Made by a program: the position numbers and the translations under genes
Source: Massilia agilis
GTDB taxonomy: Bacteria > Pseudomonadota > Gammaproteobacteria > Burkholderiales > Burkholderiaceae_D
Direction: 5' to 3'
Assembly (NCBI RefSeq): GCF_024756255.1
Contig: NZ_JANUHB010000006.1
Span: forward strand, 239,011-303,010
Length of the DNA: 64,000 nucleotides
The notes under the pieces: model-generated
The model's input: the letters and a program-made list of their open reading frames with translations, nothing else
Told to the model about the DNA's origin: nothing
Database searches by the model: none
In this document: positions 7,764 through 17,500 of the stretch, one piece after another
How the letters are laid out: the number at the start of each line of letters is the position of its first letter
Numbering within the stretch: position 1 is the stretch's first letter

Positions 7764-8575
7764 CCGCCTGCCTCTTCCAGCTCAAGATATCGCATGGCTA
7801 TTTTGCCAGCGGCATGTTGGAGGGCTGGACATTGGCGCCGGACCCAGCCACCCGGGCGGTCCTCCAGCGTTACGGCCTGGTGCCCGGCATGCGCGACGGG
7901 GTGTTTTCGCTGACCACGTTCCAACCGGACCCCGTGGCGCAGTTGCGCTTCCTGGATGACCAGCTGGACGGGGCGCCGCTGGTGTTCTGGCTCGGTTGCG
8001 ACCAAGAGCAATTCCTCACCGTGACCGACCTGCCGCTCGACTGGGCCGGCCAACTCGACCTGAGCAGCAAATCCTGCACGCACGAGGCGGGCGAATGGCG
8101 TCTTGCGCCCGTACCCGGACCGCGCACCGTCCAGCGCGACGGCGTGGCGGGGGTGCTGTCGGTGTACCTGGACGACCTGCTGGCGATGGGCGGCCAGGAC
8201 GTCGTGTTCAGCGCCGGTTTCGCCGCCCGCCAGGTCCATTGGGTGTATTACCTGGTCAATCGCGGCCAGACCCGCCTGGAAAATCCCGCGATCGGCAAAA
8301 ACGGCTTTGTTTTCGCCGGACCGCAGCCTGCAATATTGCCCGGCGGTGAAAAGGCGATGTGTTTTGATTCAGGCGATACCGCTTTTCCCTTGCAGCAAAA
8401 GCCGACGGTCATGTTCGATTTGTTGGCAAAGCCCGCCGGAATGTCGGCCGATAACGACGACAATGCGGAATATTGCGTGATAAAGGGATTACCGGTCCCG
8501 GGTGGAAACCAGCTGGAAGTGCGAAAAGGCGGCAATGCCTCGTACGTTTTTTGTGCGATGCATGTTTATTTGTAG
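7760..8575 (+). CDS. Unknown eCIS-cluster protein coupled to the cap gene
   Basis: 271 residues. The start at 7760 is chosen because its ATG overlaps the DUF4255 stop by four bases. No family recognised. It appears soluble and beta-rich, with no signal peptide or membrane segment. Notable stretches are LKISHGYFASGMLEGWTLAP at the N-terminus, SVYLDDLLAMGGQDVVFSA at about residues 134-152, and HWVYYLVNRGQ, where many hydrophobic/aromatic residues alternate. Its position between the tube cap and the sheath suggests a structural or assembly role, for example at the distal end of the particle. The first half (residues 1-110) and second half (130-270) may be separate domains. Confidence 0.7.
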   Translation: MTACLFQLKISHGYFASGMLEGWTLAPDPATRAVLQRYGLVPGMRDGVFSLTTFQPDPVAQLRFLDDQLDGAPLVFWLGCDQEQFLTVTDLPLDWAGQLDLSSKSCTHEAGEWRLAPVPGPRTVQRDGVAGVLSVYLDDLLAMGGQDVVFSAGFAARQVHWVYYLVNRGQTRLENPAIGKNGFVFAGPQPAILPGGEKAMCFDSGDTAFPLQQKPTVMFDLLAKPAGMSADNDDNAEYCVIKGLPVPGGNQLEVRKGGNASYVFCAMHVYL

Positions 8576-8629
8576 GCAGATTAGCAGACGGGAATAAGAA
8601 ATTAATATCTAACCAAAACAGGGTGATCG

Positions 8630-10207
8630 ATGGCTACCTATGCAACTCCCGGAGTTTATATTAACGAGGTTAATGCCTTTCCCAATTCAGTCGTGCCGAT
8701 AGCCACGGCGGTTCCGGCTTTTATCGGCTATACCCCGAAGGCTGAATACCAGGGAAAATCATTACGCAATAAACCGCAGAAGATCACCTCGTTCGCCGAT
8801 TTCCAGGCGATGTTCATGCTGGATAATCCGCCGCCCCCGGCCGACCCTGCCCGGCAATACAGCCCCGAGTATTACCTGGTGGCGCAGGCCCAGGAACCCG
8901 CGGTCGGCAATTACATGATGATCAACGGGCAGTATTACTCGGTGCTGCCCGACCCGAACACGATTTATCATCTTTACAACAGCATCCGCCTGTTCTTCCA
9001 GAACGGCGGCGGCGACGCCTACATCGTCTCGGTCGGCGGTTACGGCGCGGCCAGCAAGAAGCCACTGACCGATCCCACCGCCCGCCCGGTCAACCCCAAC
9101 GTGCAGCTGGCCGACCTGCAGCGCGGCCTGGCCCTGCTCAAGAACGAGCAGGAACCGACGATGTACATCTGCCCGGAAGCGACCCTGCTCGCGCCGGCGG
9201 ACAACCAGACGCTGATGCAGGGCATGCTGCTGCAGGCCGAAGAGATGCAGACCGCCGTCTGCCTGTTCGACGTGATCGGGGGCGCCAACCCGGACCCGAT
9301 CATGTACACCCAGGACATCGAGAACTTCCGCAACAGCACCGGCAACAACGGACTGAAGTTCGGTACCTGCTACTACCCCTTCATCGGCACGACCATCATG
9401 CAGTCGTCCGATATCGACTTCACCAACCTGTTCGGCGGCGACACCAAGCAGCTGGCGGCCTTCATCAATCCGCCGTCCGCGCCCAATGCCGACGTGGCTA
9501 CGATCCTGGGGCAGATCCAGAACCCGCCGGCCAACCCGCTCACCAACAGCCAGCTGCAGGCGGCCCTGCTGACCGCCAGCCAGACCTATTCGCAGATCAT
9601 CAAGCATGTGCTCGAGACGGCCAACCTGCTGCCGCCCAGCGGTGCGATGGCGGGGGTGTACGCGGTCAACGACAACCAGAACGGCGTGTGGAGCGCCCCG
9701 GCCAACACCAGCATCGTGGGCGCGGTGAGCCTGCCGATCCGGCTGACCGACAGCCAGCAGGAAAACCTGAACATCGACGCCGTCTCGGGCAAGTCGGTCA
9801 ATGCGATCCGCTTCTTCAACGGCCAGGGCATCCTGGTCTGGGGCGCCCGCACGCTCGACGGCAACAGCCAGGACTGGCGCTACGTCTCGGTGCGCCGGAC
9901 CATGACCTTCATCGAACAGTCGGTCAAGCTGGCCGCGCGCGCCTACGTGTTCGAGCCGAACAACGCCAACACCTGGGCGGCGGTCAAGAGCATGATCAGC
10001 AGCTTCCTGACCACCGTGTGGAAGGAAGGCGGGCTGCAGGGCGCTTCCCCGGCCGATGCCTTCCAGGTGTCGGTGGGCCTGGGCAGCACGATGACGGCCG
10101 ACGACCTGCTCGATGGCTACATGCGGGTGACGGTGCTGGTGGCGGTGGTGAGGCCGGCCGAGTTCCTTGTCCTCACCTTCCAACAGCAGCAGGCCAAATC
10201 CGGCTGA
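8630..10207 (+). CDS. Contractile tail sheath protein
   Basis: 525 residues. It begins MATYATPGVYINEVN, the common opening of phage/eCIS sheath proteins (PGVYxxE), followed by ATAVPAFIGYTPKA. The conserved C-terminal sheath domain lies at about residues 395-520 (QGILVWGARTLDG, WRYVSVRRTMTFIEQSVKLA). Sheath subunits polymerise round the inner tube and contract to drive it out. Only one sheath gene is present, whereas Afp and PVC have three; single-sheath eCIS are also known. A 54-base gap before the ATG and a weak ribosome site leave the exact start well supported only by homology to the family opening. Confidence 0.95.
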   Translation: MATYATPGVYINEVNAFPNSVVPIATAVPAFIGYTPKAEYQGKSLRNKPQKITSFADFQAMFMLDNPPPPADPARQYSPEYYLVAQAQEPAVGNYMMINGQYYSVLPDPNTIYHLYNSIRLFFQNGGGDAYIVSVGGYGAASKKPLTDPTARPVNPNVQLADLQRGLALLKNEQEPTMYICPEATLLAPADNQTLMQGMLLQAEEMQTAVCLFDVIGGANPDPIMYTQDIENFRNSTGNNGLKFGTCYYPFIGTTIMQSSDIDFTNLFGGDTKQLAAFINPPSAPNADVATILGQIQNPPANPLTNSQLQAALLTASQTYSQIIKHVLETANLLPPSGAMAGVYAVNDNQNGVWSAPANTSIVGAVSLPIRLTDSQQENLNIDAVSGKSVNAIRFFNGQGILVWGARTLDGNSQDWRYVSVRRTMTFIEQSVKLAARAYVFEPNNANTWAAVKSMISSFLTTVWKEGGLQGASPADAFQVSVGLGSTMTADDLLDGYMRVTVLVAVVRPAEFLVLTFQQQQAKSG

Positions 10208-10266
10208 TCCGGCCCGATCCGGCGTTCCCATTGAATCCGTAGAACCCTATAGCTGAGAGGACCACC

Positions 10267-10734
10267 ATGGCAGATGATGGAAGCAAGGAAGGCGCAACCT
10301 GGCCGATGCCCAAATTCCGTTTCGAAGTCGACTTCGGAACGCAGCTGAAGCAGATCGCATTCCAGGAAGTGTCGGGAATGGACAAGGAAGTGCAGGTCAT
10401 CGAATACCGGCACAGCAACAACCCGCTGTTCTCGACGATCAAGATGCCGGGCATCGCGAAATACGGCAACGTCACCATGAAACGGGGCGTGTTCGTCAAC
10501 GACAACACGTTCTGGGCCTGGATGGACGAGATCAAGATGAACACCATCGCGCGCCGCACCGTCCTGATCAAGTTGCTGGACGAGGCGGGCGAGGTGACCA
10601 TGCAGTGGCAGCTGAACAATGCGTGGCCGACCAAGATCACCGGCACCGACCTCAAGTCGGACGGCAACGAGGTCGCCGTGGACACGATCGAAATCGCGCA
10701 TGAACAGCTGATCATCACGAATGGCAAGTCCTGA
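10267..10734 (+). CDS. Inner tube protein 1 (gp19/Hcp-like, Pvc1/Afp1 type)
   Basis: 155 residues, matching eCIS tube proteins. It carries FRFEVDFGTQLKQIAFQEVS, a variant of the family opening FxVxxxxxxxxxFxEVSG, plus KYGNVTMKRGVF and AWPTKITGTDLKSDGNEVAV near the C-terminus. Subunits stack as hexameric rings forming the tube that holds cargo. A strong ribosome site (GAGAGGACC) precedes the ATG. Its last 14 bases overlap the second tube gene, so the two are coupled and probably adjacent in the particle. Confidence 0.93.
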   Translation: MADDGSKEGATWPMPKFRFEVDFGTQLKQIAFQEVSGMDKEVQVIEYRHSNNPLFSTIKMPGIAKYGNVTMKRGVFVNDNTFWAWMDEIKMNTIARRTVLIKLLDEAGEVTMQWQLNNAWPTKITGTDLKSDGNEVAVDTIEIAHEQLIITNGKS

Positions 10735-11221
10735 CCTGCTCACCAGCTTTTATTTCAGTGTGAAGGTCACCGGGAAAAGCAGCGCCAACGACGCTGCTTT
10801 CCAGGAGGCTTCCGGCCTGGGCAAGGAGATCAAGACCGAGGATGTCGGCAGCGGCGGCGAAAACCGCTTCCGCTACCGGCTCCCGGCCGGCACCACCTAC
10901 CAGAACCTGGTGTTAAAGCGCGGCGTGGTGCTGGCCGATTCGCCCTTGATCGAGTGGTGCCAGATGACGCTCGATGGCGGGCTGGGCAAGCCGGTCGAGA
11001 CCCACGATGTCCTCGTCAGCCTGCTCAACGAAAAAGGCCAGACCTGCATCAGCTGGACCTTCGCCAAGGCCTATCCGGTGAAATGGCAGATGAGCGACCT
11101 GAAGTCGCAGGAAAGCAGCATTCTGGTGGAAACGATCGAGTTTGCGTACCGCTATTTCGAGGTGGATGACAGCCGCGACAACGAGTACGCCGGCGTGGCC
11201 GCCCTTTTTGGAGATGAGTGA
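10721..11221 (+). CDS. Inner tube protein 2 (tube initiator, Pvc5/Afp5 type)
   Basis: 166 residues, paralogous to the preceding tube protein. It has FYFSVKVTGKSSANDAAFQE ASGLGKEI in the same position as the first protein's FxVxF...F-EVSG segment, then QNLVLKRGVV and AYPVKWQMSDLKSQESSI. In Afp/PVC the second tube type sits at the tube base against the spike, which is the likely role here. It overlaps the first tube gene and is followed one base later by the DUF5908 gene. Confidence 0.9.
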   Translation: MASPDLLTSFYFSVKVTGKSSANDAAFQEASGLGKEIKTEDVGSGGENRFRYRLPAGTTYQNLVLKRGVVLADSPLIEWCQMTLDGGLGKPVETHDVLVSLLNEKGQTCISWTFAKAYPVKWQMSDLKSQESSILVETIEFAYRYFEVDDSRDNEYAGVAALFGDE

Positions 11222-11222
11222 G

Positions 11223-11390
11223 ATGCCTGTCGAAATCCGCGAACTGGTCATCCAGACCAATATCGTCAGCCCGGCCCGAACCCAGGAGGCGCCGGGCAGC
11301 GACCAGCTCGCCCTGTTGAAGCAGCAGATCGTGCAGGAATGCCTGAAAGCGATCAAGGACAAGGCGCCGAGGAACGGACTGGACCGCTAA
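11223..11390 (+). CDS. DUF5908 small eCIS protein
   Basis: 55 residues. The start at 11223 lies one base after the tube-2 stop. The opening MPVEIRELVIQTNIV is the hallmark of DUF5908, a short protein found between the tube and LysM-adaptor genes of many eCIS clusters. The rest is an amphipathic helix (LALLKQQIVQECLKAIKD). Its role is not established; size and position fit the small Afp6/Pvc6-like slot. Confidence 0.85.
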   Translation: MPVEIRELVIQTNIVSPARTQEAPGSDQLALLKQQIVQECLKAIKDKAPRNGLDR

Positions 11391-11405
11391 GGACACGGGC
11401 GCCAC

Positions 11406-12083
11406 ATGGGCAACATGAAAATTGTCGCTTACACCGACGAGAAATTCACCAGCACGCTGGCCGGCGGCGAGTATGAGGTCATGCTCAACCCCGAGAAGCT
11501 GCAATGGGGCCGCAGCATCCAGTACAACGAAGACGCGGCGGTGGACACCAGCGCGCCCGCGACCAAGTACAACAAGACGCTGAGCGAAAAGCTCAGCTTC
11601 GAGCTGGTCATCGACTGTACCGGCGTGGTGGACGACACCCGGGTGGACATGCCCACCGAAGTCAAGCAGCTGTCCAAGGTCATCTACGACTACAACGGCG
11701 ACATCCACCGCCCCAACTACCTCATCATCAACTGGGGCAGCGGGCTGGCGTTCAAGTGCGTGCTGACCAGCTTTAACCTGTCCTACACGCTGTTCAAGCC
11801 CGACGGCACACCCCTGCGCGCGCGCGCGTCGCTGGAATTCAGCTCGTACATCGACCTGGCCACGCTCGCCAAGAAGGAAAAGAAGTCTTCGCCCGACCTG
11901 ACCCACCTGGTCACCGTGGTCGAGGGCGACAGCCTGCCGGCGATCTCGCAGCGCATCTACCGCTCCCCTGGCCACTACATCCAGATTGCCCAATACAACG
12001 GGCTGGACAAGTTCAGGCGCCTGGCCCCCGGCTCGGTGCTGACGGTCCCGCCACTACTTCCCGCAGAGGCCGACCATGCCTGA
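11406..12083 (+). CDS. eCIS tube-baseplate adaptor with LysM domain (Pvc7/Afp7 type)
   Basis: 225 residues. The N-terminal part (about 1-160) matches the eCIS tube/gp53-like family (EYEVMLNPEKLQWGRSIQYN, LSFELVIDCTGVVDD, NYLIINWGSGLAFKCVLTSF). The C-terminal part (about 168-218) is a LysM-like module (VVEGDSLPAISQRIY, IAQYNGLDKFRRL, PGSVLTVPPL). In phage T4 the related gp53 clamps neighbouring baseplate wedges. The start at 11406 follows a 15-base spacer. Its stop overlaps the VgrG-like start by 8 bases. Confidence 0.9.
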   Translation: MGNMKIVAYTDEKFTSTLAGGEYEVMLNPEKLQWGRSIQYNEDAAVDTSAPATKYNKTLSEKLSFELVIDCTGVVDDTRVDMPTEVKQLSKVIYDYNGDIHRPNYLIINWGSGLAFKCVLTSFNLSYTLFKPDGTPLRARASLEFSSYIDLATLAKKEKKSSPDLTHLVTVVEGDSLPAISQRIYRSPGHYIQIAQYNGLDKFRRLAPGSVLTVPPLLPAEADHA

Positions 12084-13860
12084 TTCCACAGCCGGCGGCG
12101 TCGTCAGCTACGACATCAAGGTCAACGGCGCCAGCATTCCCGGCACCTACCTTGTGCACGCGATCCACATCGAACAGGCCGTGAACCGGATCGCGACCGC
12201 CACCATCACCGTGCTCGACGGCGACCCGTCGGCCGAGAACTTCGCCATCAGCGCCTCGGCCAATTTCGTTCCCGGCAACACGATCTCGATCGAGCTTGGC
12301 TACGACGGCCAGGACACCGTGGTCTTTTCCGGCATCGTGACCAAGCAAGCGATCCGGGTCATCAATGCGATGGGCCCGGTGCTCGACATCGAATGCAAGG
12401 ACCAGGCGGTGAAAATGACCGTCGGCCGCAAGAGCGCCAACTTCAGCAAGAAGACCGACAGCGACGTCATCCAGACCCTGATCGGCAATGCCGGCCTGTC
12501 CGCCGCCGTCACCGCCACCAGCAACCAGCTGCCCACCCTGGTCCAGTACTACGTGAGCGACTGGGACTTCATGCTCTCGCGCGCGGAAGTGAACGGCATG
12601 CTGGCCACCACGATCAACAACAAGGTCAGCGTGTTCGACCCGACCGCCGACACCACATCGGCGCTCACGCTCACCTATGGCAGCAACATCTTCGACTTTG
12701 AAGCCGAGCTCAACGCGCTGACGCAGTTGTCGCAGGTGAAGGCCAGCGCCTGGGACTTCCAGACCCAGAAGCTGATCTCGGCGCAGGCCGCCAACACGCT
12801 GGCCGGGCCCGGCAACCTCTCCAGCAAGACCCTGGCCGGCGTCGTCGGCCTGGCCAGTTACGAGCTGCAGACCACCGCCACCGAAACCAGCGCCGAACTG
12901 ACCTCCTGGGCCAAGGCCCAGATGCTCAGGAGCTCGCTGTCCAAGATCACCGGCACGGTGCGCTTCCAGGGCAGCACGGCCCTGGTGCCGGGCAAGTACG
13001 TGACGCTCGACGGGCTGGGCGCGCGCTTTGACGGCGCGCATTTCGTGTCCGCCGTGCGCCACGAGGTCTCGCAAGGAAACTGGGTCACGCAGGCCAGCAT
13101 CGGCATGGCGCCCACCTGGTTCGCGCAGGAGAACCAGGTCGAAGCGCCATCGGCAGCCGGCCTGCTGCCCGGGATCCAGGGCCTGTACAACGCCACCGTC
13201 CAGAAGATCTACGAAGACGAGGACAACGAGTACCGCATCCTGGTCGAGGTGGCGCTGTTCAACGACAACGCCACCGGGCTGTGGGCGCGGCTGGCCAACT
13301 TCTACTCGACCAACGGGCAGGGCGTGTTCTTCCTGCCGGAGGTGGGCGACGAGGTGATCCTTGGCTTCCTGAACCAGGACCCGCGCTATCCGGTCATCCT
13401 GGGCAGCATGTACAGCCAGAAGAACAAGACCTATTCGGCCTTCACGCCGAACCAGAAGAACAGCATGAAGGGCATCGTCAGCAAGAGCGAGCTGCGGGTC
13501 ATGTTCGACGACGAGAACAAGATCCTGTCGCTGGTCACGCCCGCCGGCAACACGCTGGTGCTCGATGACCAGGGCAAGCAGGTCGAGCTGAAGGACCAGA
13601 ACGGCAATTCGATCGTCATGGCCCAGTCCGGCATCACGATCAAGAGCAACGGCAACATCACGATCGAAGCCAGCCAGAAGGTCACGATCAAGGGCACCAC
13701 CGGCATCGACGTGCAAAGTTCCGGCGGCGACGTCAGCACCTCGGGCCTGAACATCAAGGAAACCGCCCAGCTCCAGTATGCCGCCAAAGGCAGCGCCACC
13801 GCCGAAGTGCAGGGCGGCGCGACGCTGACGCTCAAGGGCGCCATGGTCATGATCAACTAA
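12076..13860 (+). CDS. VgrG-like spike protein (Pvc8/Afp8 type)
   Basis: 594 residues. Residues about 10-350 form the phage late-control-D (gp27-like) base with SYDIKVNGASIPGTYLVHAI, IELGYDGQDTVVFSGIVT and VKMTVGRKSANFSKK. A gp5-type OB fold covers about 370-460 (YRILVEVALFNDNATGLWAR, VFFLPEVGDEVILGFLN, DPRYPVILGSMYS). A beta-helical stalk ends the protein (SGITIKSNGNITIEA, VTIKGTTGIDVQSSGGD). It forms the trimeric central spike at the baseplate. There is no C-terminal effector extension. It is flanked by the adaptor and the PAAR tip, as in other eCIS. Confidence 0.94.
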   Translation: MPDSTAGGVVSYDIKVNGASIPGTYLVHAIHIEQAVNRIATATITVLDGDPSAENFAISASANFVPGNTISIELGYDGQDTVVFSGIVTKQAIRVINAMGPVLDIECKDQAVKMTVGRKSANFSKKTDSDVIQTLIGNAGLSAAVTATSNQLPTLVQYYVSDWDFMLSRAEVNGMLATTINNKVSVFDPTADTTSALTLTYGSNIFDFEAELNALTQLSQVKASAWDFQTQKLISAQAANTLAGPGNLSSKTLAGVVGLASYELQTTATETSAELTSWAKAQMLRSSLSKITGTVRFQGSTALVPGKYVTLDGLGARFDGAHFVSAVRHEVSQGNWVTQASIGMAPTWFAQENQVEAPSAAGLLPGIQGLYNATVQKIYEDEDNEYRILVEVALFNDNATGLWARLANFYSTNGQGVFFLPEVGDEVILGFLNQDPRYPVILGSMYSQKNKTYSAFTPNQKNSMKGIVSKSELRVMFDDENKILSLVTPAGNTLVLDDQGKQVELKDQNGNSIVMAQSGITIKSNGNITIEASQKVTIKGTTGIDVQSSGGDVSTSGLNIKETAQLQYAAKGSATAEVQGGATLTLKGAMVMIN

Positions 13861-13872
13861 CCGGAACCGACC

Positions 13873-14172
13873 ATGCCGCCCGCCGCCCGCCTGACCGACA
13901 TGCACCAGTGCCCGATGGTAACGCCAGGCGTGCCGCCCGTGCCCCACGTCGGCGGCCCGGTAGTGGGGCCGGGTTGCCCGACTGTCCTGATCGGCAAGCT
14001 GCCGGCCGCGCGCGTGGGCGACAGCCTGGTGTGCGTGGGGCCGCCGGATGCGATCGTCAAGGGCTCGGCCACCGTGATGATCGGCGGCATGCCGGCGGCG
14101 CGGATGGGCGACACCACGGCCCACGGCGGCGCCATCGTGCTGGGATTGCCAACCGTCCTCATCGGGGGCTGA
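13873..14172 (+). CDS. PAAR-domain spike tip protein
   Basis: 99 residues, a bare PAAR domain: PPAARLTDMHQCPM opening, repeated glycine-rich turns, and the GxPAARxGD motifs (KLPAARVGDSLVC, MPAARMGDTTAHGG) with His and Cys residues placed to bind the single metal ion at the tip. It sharpens the VgrG-like spike and has no toxin extension. The start is 12 bases after the spike stop, preceded by GGAACC. Confidence 0.93.
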   Translation: MPPAARLTDMHQCPMVTPGVPPVPHVGGPVVGPGCPTVLIGKLPAARVGDSLVCVGPPDAIVKGSATVMIGGMPAARMGDTTAHGGAIVLGLPTVLIGG

Positions 14173-14177
14173 GCGGC

Positions 14178-14588
14178 ATGGACGAGCGCAACGAACGCAC
14201 TTTCCTGGGCACCGGCTGGACGTTCCCGCCGCGCTTTGACAACGCAAGCATGCACCTGCTGCTCAGTTCCGGCGAAGCCAACATCAACCAGTCGATCGAC
14301 CTGCTGCTGGGCACGCCACGCGGCAGCCGCAGCCTGCAGCCGGACATTGGTTCCGACCTGGCGCGCTACGTTTTTCGCCGGCTCGACGCCACCATGGCTG
14401 AAGAGATCGTCCAGTCGGTCAAAACCACGCTCCTCAATGGCGAGCCGCGCATCACCGTGGACAAGGTGGACGTGTCCAGCCCCGACGGCACCATCGTGTA
14501 CATCGCGGTGACCTACCACATCCGCACCACCAACACCCGCCACAACCACGTGTTCCCGTTCTCGCTCGCGGAGGGGACGAACCTGTGA
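14178..14588 (+). CDS. gp25-like baseplate wedge protein (Pvc9/Afp9 type)
   Basis: 136 residues. The start at 14178 is selected five bases after the PAAR stop. It contains the gp25/GPW signature: FLGTGWTFPPRFD, NINQSIDLLLGTPRGSR, DIGSDLARYVFRRLDA. The EPR motif that helps nucleate the sheath at the baseplate is present (LLNGEPRITVDKVDV). It is the smallest baseplate component and connects baseplate to sheath. Its stop overlaps the GTG start of the next gene by four bases. Confidence 0.93.
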   Translation: MDERNERTFLGTGWTFPPRFDNASMHLLLSSGEANINQSIDLLLGTPRGSRSLQPDIGSDLARYVFRRLDATMAEEIVQSVKTTLLNGEPRITVDKVDVSSPDGTIVYIAVTYHIRTTNTRHNHVFPFSLAEGTNL

Positions 14589-17500
14589 GCGGACCAGGCA
14601 CGAATGCCAACAGCCGCGCCGCCCGGCTCGCGCAGGCGCTCGACCCGGCCAGCTGCCCGGTCGATGCGCGCGACAGCCGCGACCGGCTCGCATTCGTGGC
14701 CGAACTGGCGCGGCTGGTGTTGTACTACGACGCGCAGAACCGGCTGGCAGGGGATTGGCAGCCGTTCTTCCTGAAGGACCCGGCGATTTTGCTGGCCGCG
14801 ATCGGCAAGACCGATTACAAGGCCGGCCACGTCCAGTTCGTGCAGCTGGACCAGCGTTTTATGTCGTCAGGCGACGGCGAGCGCATTGCCTTGGTCAACG
14901 ACCTGTGCCGGCTGCTGCGCGAAGCCTTCGTCACGCTCAACCGCTGGCTGCACTTCATGCAGCGCGGCGGGCGCGACTACCCGCTGGGCGCCTTTCTCAA
15001 GAAGAAAATCGAGACCAGCCTGTCCGGGCAGCTGTGGACGATGGTGGCCTGCCAGCAGTTCCTCAGCATCCAGACCGGCAACAACCCGGACGGCCAGGTC
15101 GGCCGGCCCGACACCGCCACTTACCAAGGATTTGAAGCCGCCTGGGCGCGCGACATGCCGGTATGGCGCCCGGAGGGCGACGCCTTGTCTGCGGGGTGGA
15201 AGACCTTGTGCGCCGCCTGGCTGGCGGTGTTTGACGTGCTGGTGCAGACGGTGGAACAGGCGAGCGTGCAGTTTTACGCGCAGGTGGACAACCCGACCCG
15301 CTTTCCCGACACCGCCCTGCTCATCGCGTTCAGCGCGCTGATGGACAAGCAGCGCGCGCTGGTCAACGGCTACGGCCAGCAGCACCTGGACTTTTACTAC
15401 AGCCGCGTGCTGCAGGAAACGCCGCTGCCGGCGCAGCCCGACGAGGTGTTCGTGTTCCTGTCGCTCAAAGCGGCGGCCGGCACGCTGGCCTTGCCGCAGG
15501 GCGCCGAGTTCACCGCCGGCACCTATCCCGACAACAGCGACATCGTGTTCGCCAGCGATGCGCCGGTGGAGATCAACCGCGCGGCCATTGCGTCGGCCTG
15601 TGCGCTGTATTACCAGCCGCAGGCCCCCGATCCCGGCCTGTACCGCACGGACTGTGGCAACCCCACGCAGCAGCCACAACCGTGGGCCGCGTTCGGCGGC
15701 GCCGGCGGCACGCAGGTAACGCAGGGCTTTGCGCTGGCCTCGCCCATGCTGCTGTTACAGGGTGGATCGCGCAACATCACCATCACGCTGGAGTTTGCCG
15801 CCGCGCCGCCTGCCGGCTTGTTCGATGGGGCGACCTGCTACCTGAGCACCGGCACGGCATGGCTGGCGGTGCCGCCCGCGCAGGTGTCGCTGGCGCCGAC
15901 GTCGATCGGGATCAGCCTGCTGCCAACCGATCCGCCCATCGTCGCGTTCACGCAGCCGCAGGAGGGCTTGTCCAGCGACTGGCCCATGTTCCGGCTGCTG
16001 CTGGGGCCATCGGCCAACCTGCTCGAACCGCCAAGCCTGAGCCAGGTGAAGATCGGCGTCACGGTCACGGGCCTTTCGCAGCTGTCGCTTGCCAACGATG
16101 TGTCGCCCTTGCCCGATACCGGGGCGGCTGAGATGTTCGGGCCCGTGCCTGCGTTGGGCAATTGTTTTTACGTGGGCAGCCGCGAAGTGTTTGCCAAGCC
16201 GGTCGAAACACTCGGGGTCACTATCCACTGGGACAACCTGCCGGCCGACTTCGCCGACTACTACCAGGACTACAACACCTACCTGATGTCCCGGCCGGCG
16301 CCGGTGCAAACCTTCGACAACACCGCCTTCCGCGGGCAATGGAGCCTGCTGCTCGCGCAGGGATGGGAGCCGCTGCTGCCCACTGCGCCGCCGCCGGTCG
16401 AGGACTCGCTGGCGCCGACCTGCCTGTTCCAGCAAGCGACCCCGGCGCCGGCAGCCGTGCCTGCGCCGACACCAGCGCCTGCCCCGGCCGTCCCGCCCAA
16501 TCTCGCCCAGAGCACGTTCACGTTCGCGCCCAGCAAGGAGGCGCCGATCCCGCCGGTACCGGACCTTGCCCGGTCCGCCTTGCCGCCGCCGCTGCAGGCT
16601 GCCGCCGGGTACCTGCGCTTTGCGCTGCAGGCGCCGGCCTGGGCTTTCGGCTACGAGCTCTATCCCAAGCTGGTCTCGCACATCACCCTGCTAAACGCGC
16701 AAACGCTGATCGACATGGCCAAGCAGCCGTCGCTGCTCAGCAGGATTTGGACGTCGATCAAGAAATTCGTGGCTGGCATCGTGGCCGCGTTCAAGAAGAT
16801 CGGCGCGGCGGTAGCGGCGGTCTTCAAGAAGATCGGGGCATGGTTCAAGAAAATCCTGGGCAAGCCTGCGGAGGACGATACCGGCACGGTAACTCCCCAG
16901 CCCACGCCCGCGCCCGGCCCGGCGCTGCTCGAGATGCCGAACACGCCCTACAGCCCGCGCCAGGCGGGTGTGTCGGTGGACTACACGGCCAGCAGCACGG
17001 CCACGGTGTCCGCCGTCGCGCCGCCCGCCGGCGCGCAGCCGCTGCAACTGTTCCACGTCGGCCCCTTCCAATCCTACCTGGCGTTCGACGCCGAGGTGGC
17101 AGGCGGCCAAGGCTTTGCCGCCTGCATTCCGGGCGCGGCTGCAGGCGGCTTGCCGCTGTTCCCCGGCGTCGGCGGGCAGGGCGCGCTGTACCTTGGGTTG
17201 GGCGGCGTCAGCGCTGCCTGCACGCTCTCGCTCTTCCTGGAAGTCTGCTCCGGCGCCGGCGAGGACAGCGTGGACTGGTTCTGCTGGGGCGCCGCCGGAT
17301 GGGAGCCTGTCACGCTGCTGGAAGACGGCACCGACGGCCTGCGCCGTTCCGGCATCGTGCGCCTGGCGCTGCCCGCGCCGGTGCCGTGCCCGGTGATGGC
17401 TTCCGGGAACTACTGGCTGGCGCTGGCAAGCGGCAAGACTGCACCGAACGTCACGCTGGGATATGTGCAAACCCAGGCGCTCAAGCTGCGCCGCGCCGAC

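Noticed and set aside
12076..14588. Type VI secretion system
   Set aside because: VgrG-like, PAAR and gp25 proteins occur, but TssB/C, TssJLM membrane complex and ClpV are absent; sheath and tube are of eCIS type.
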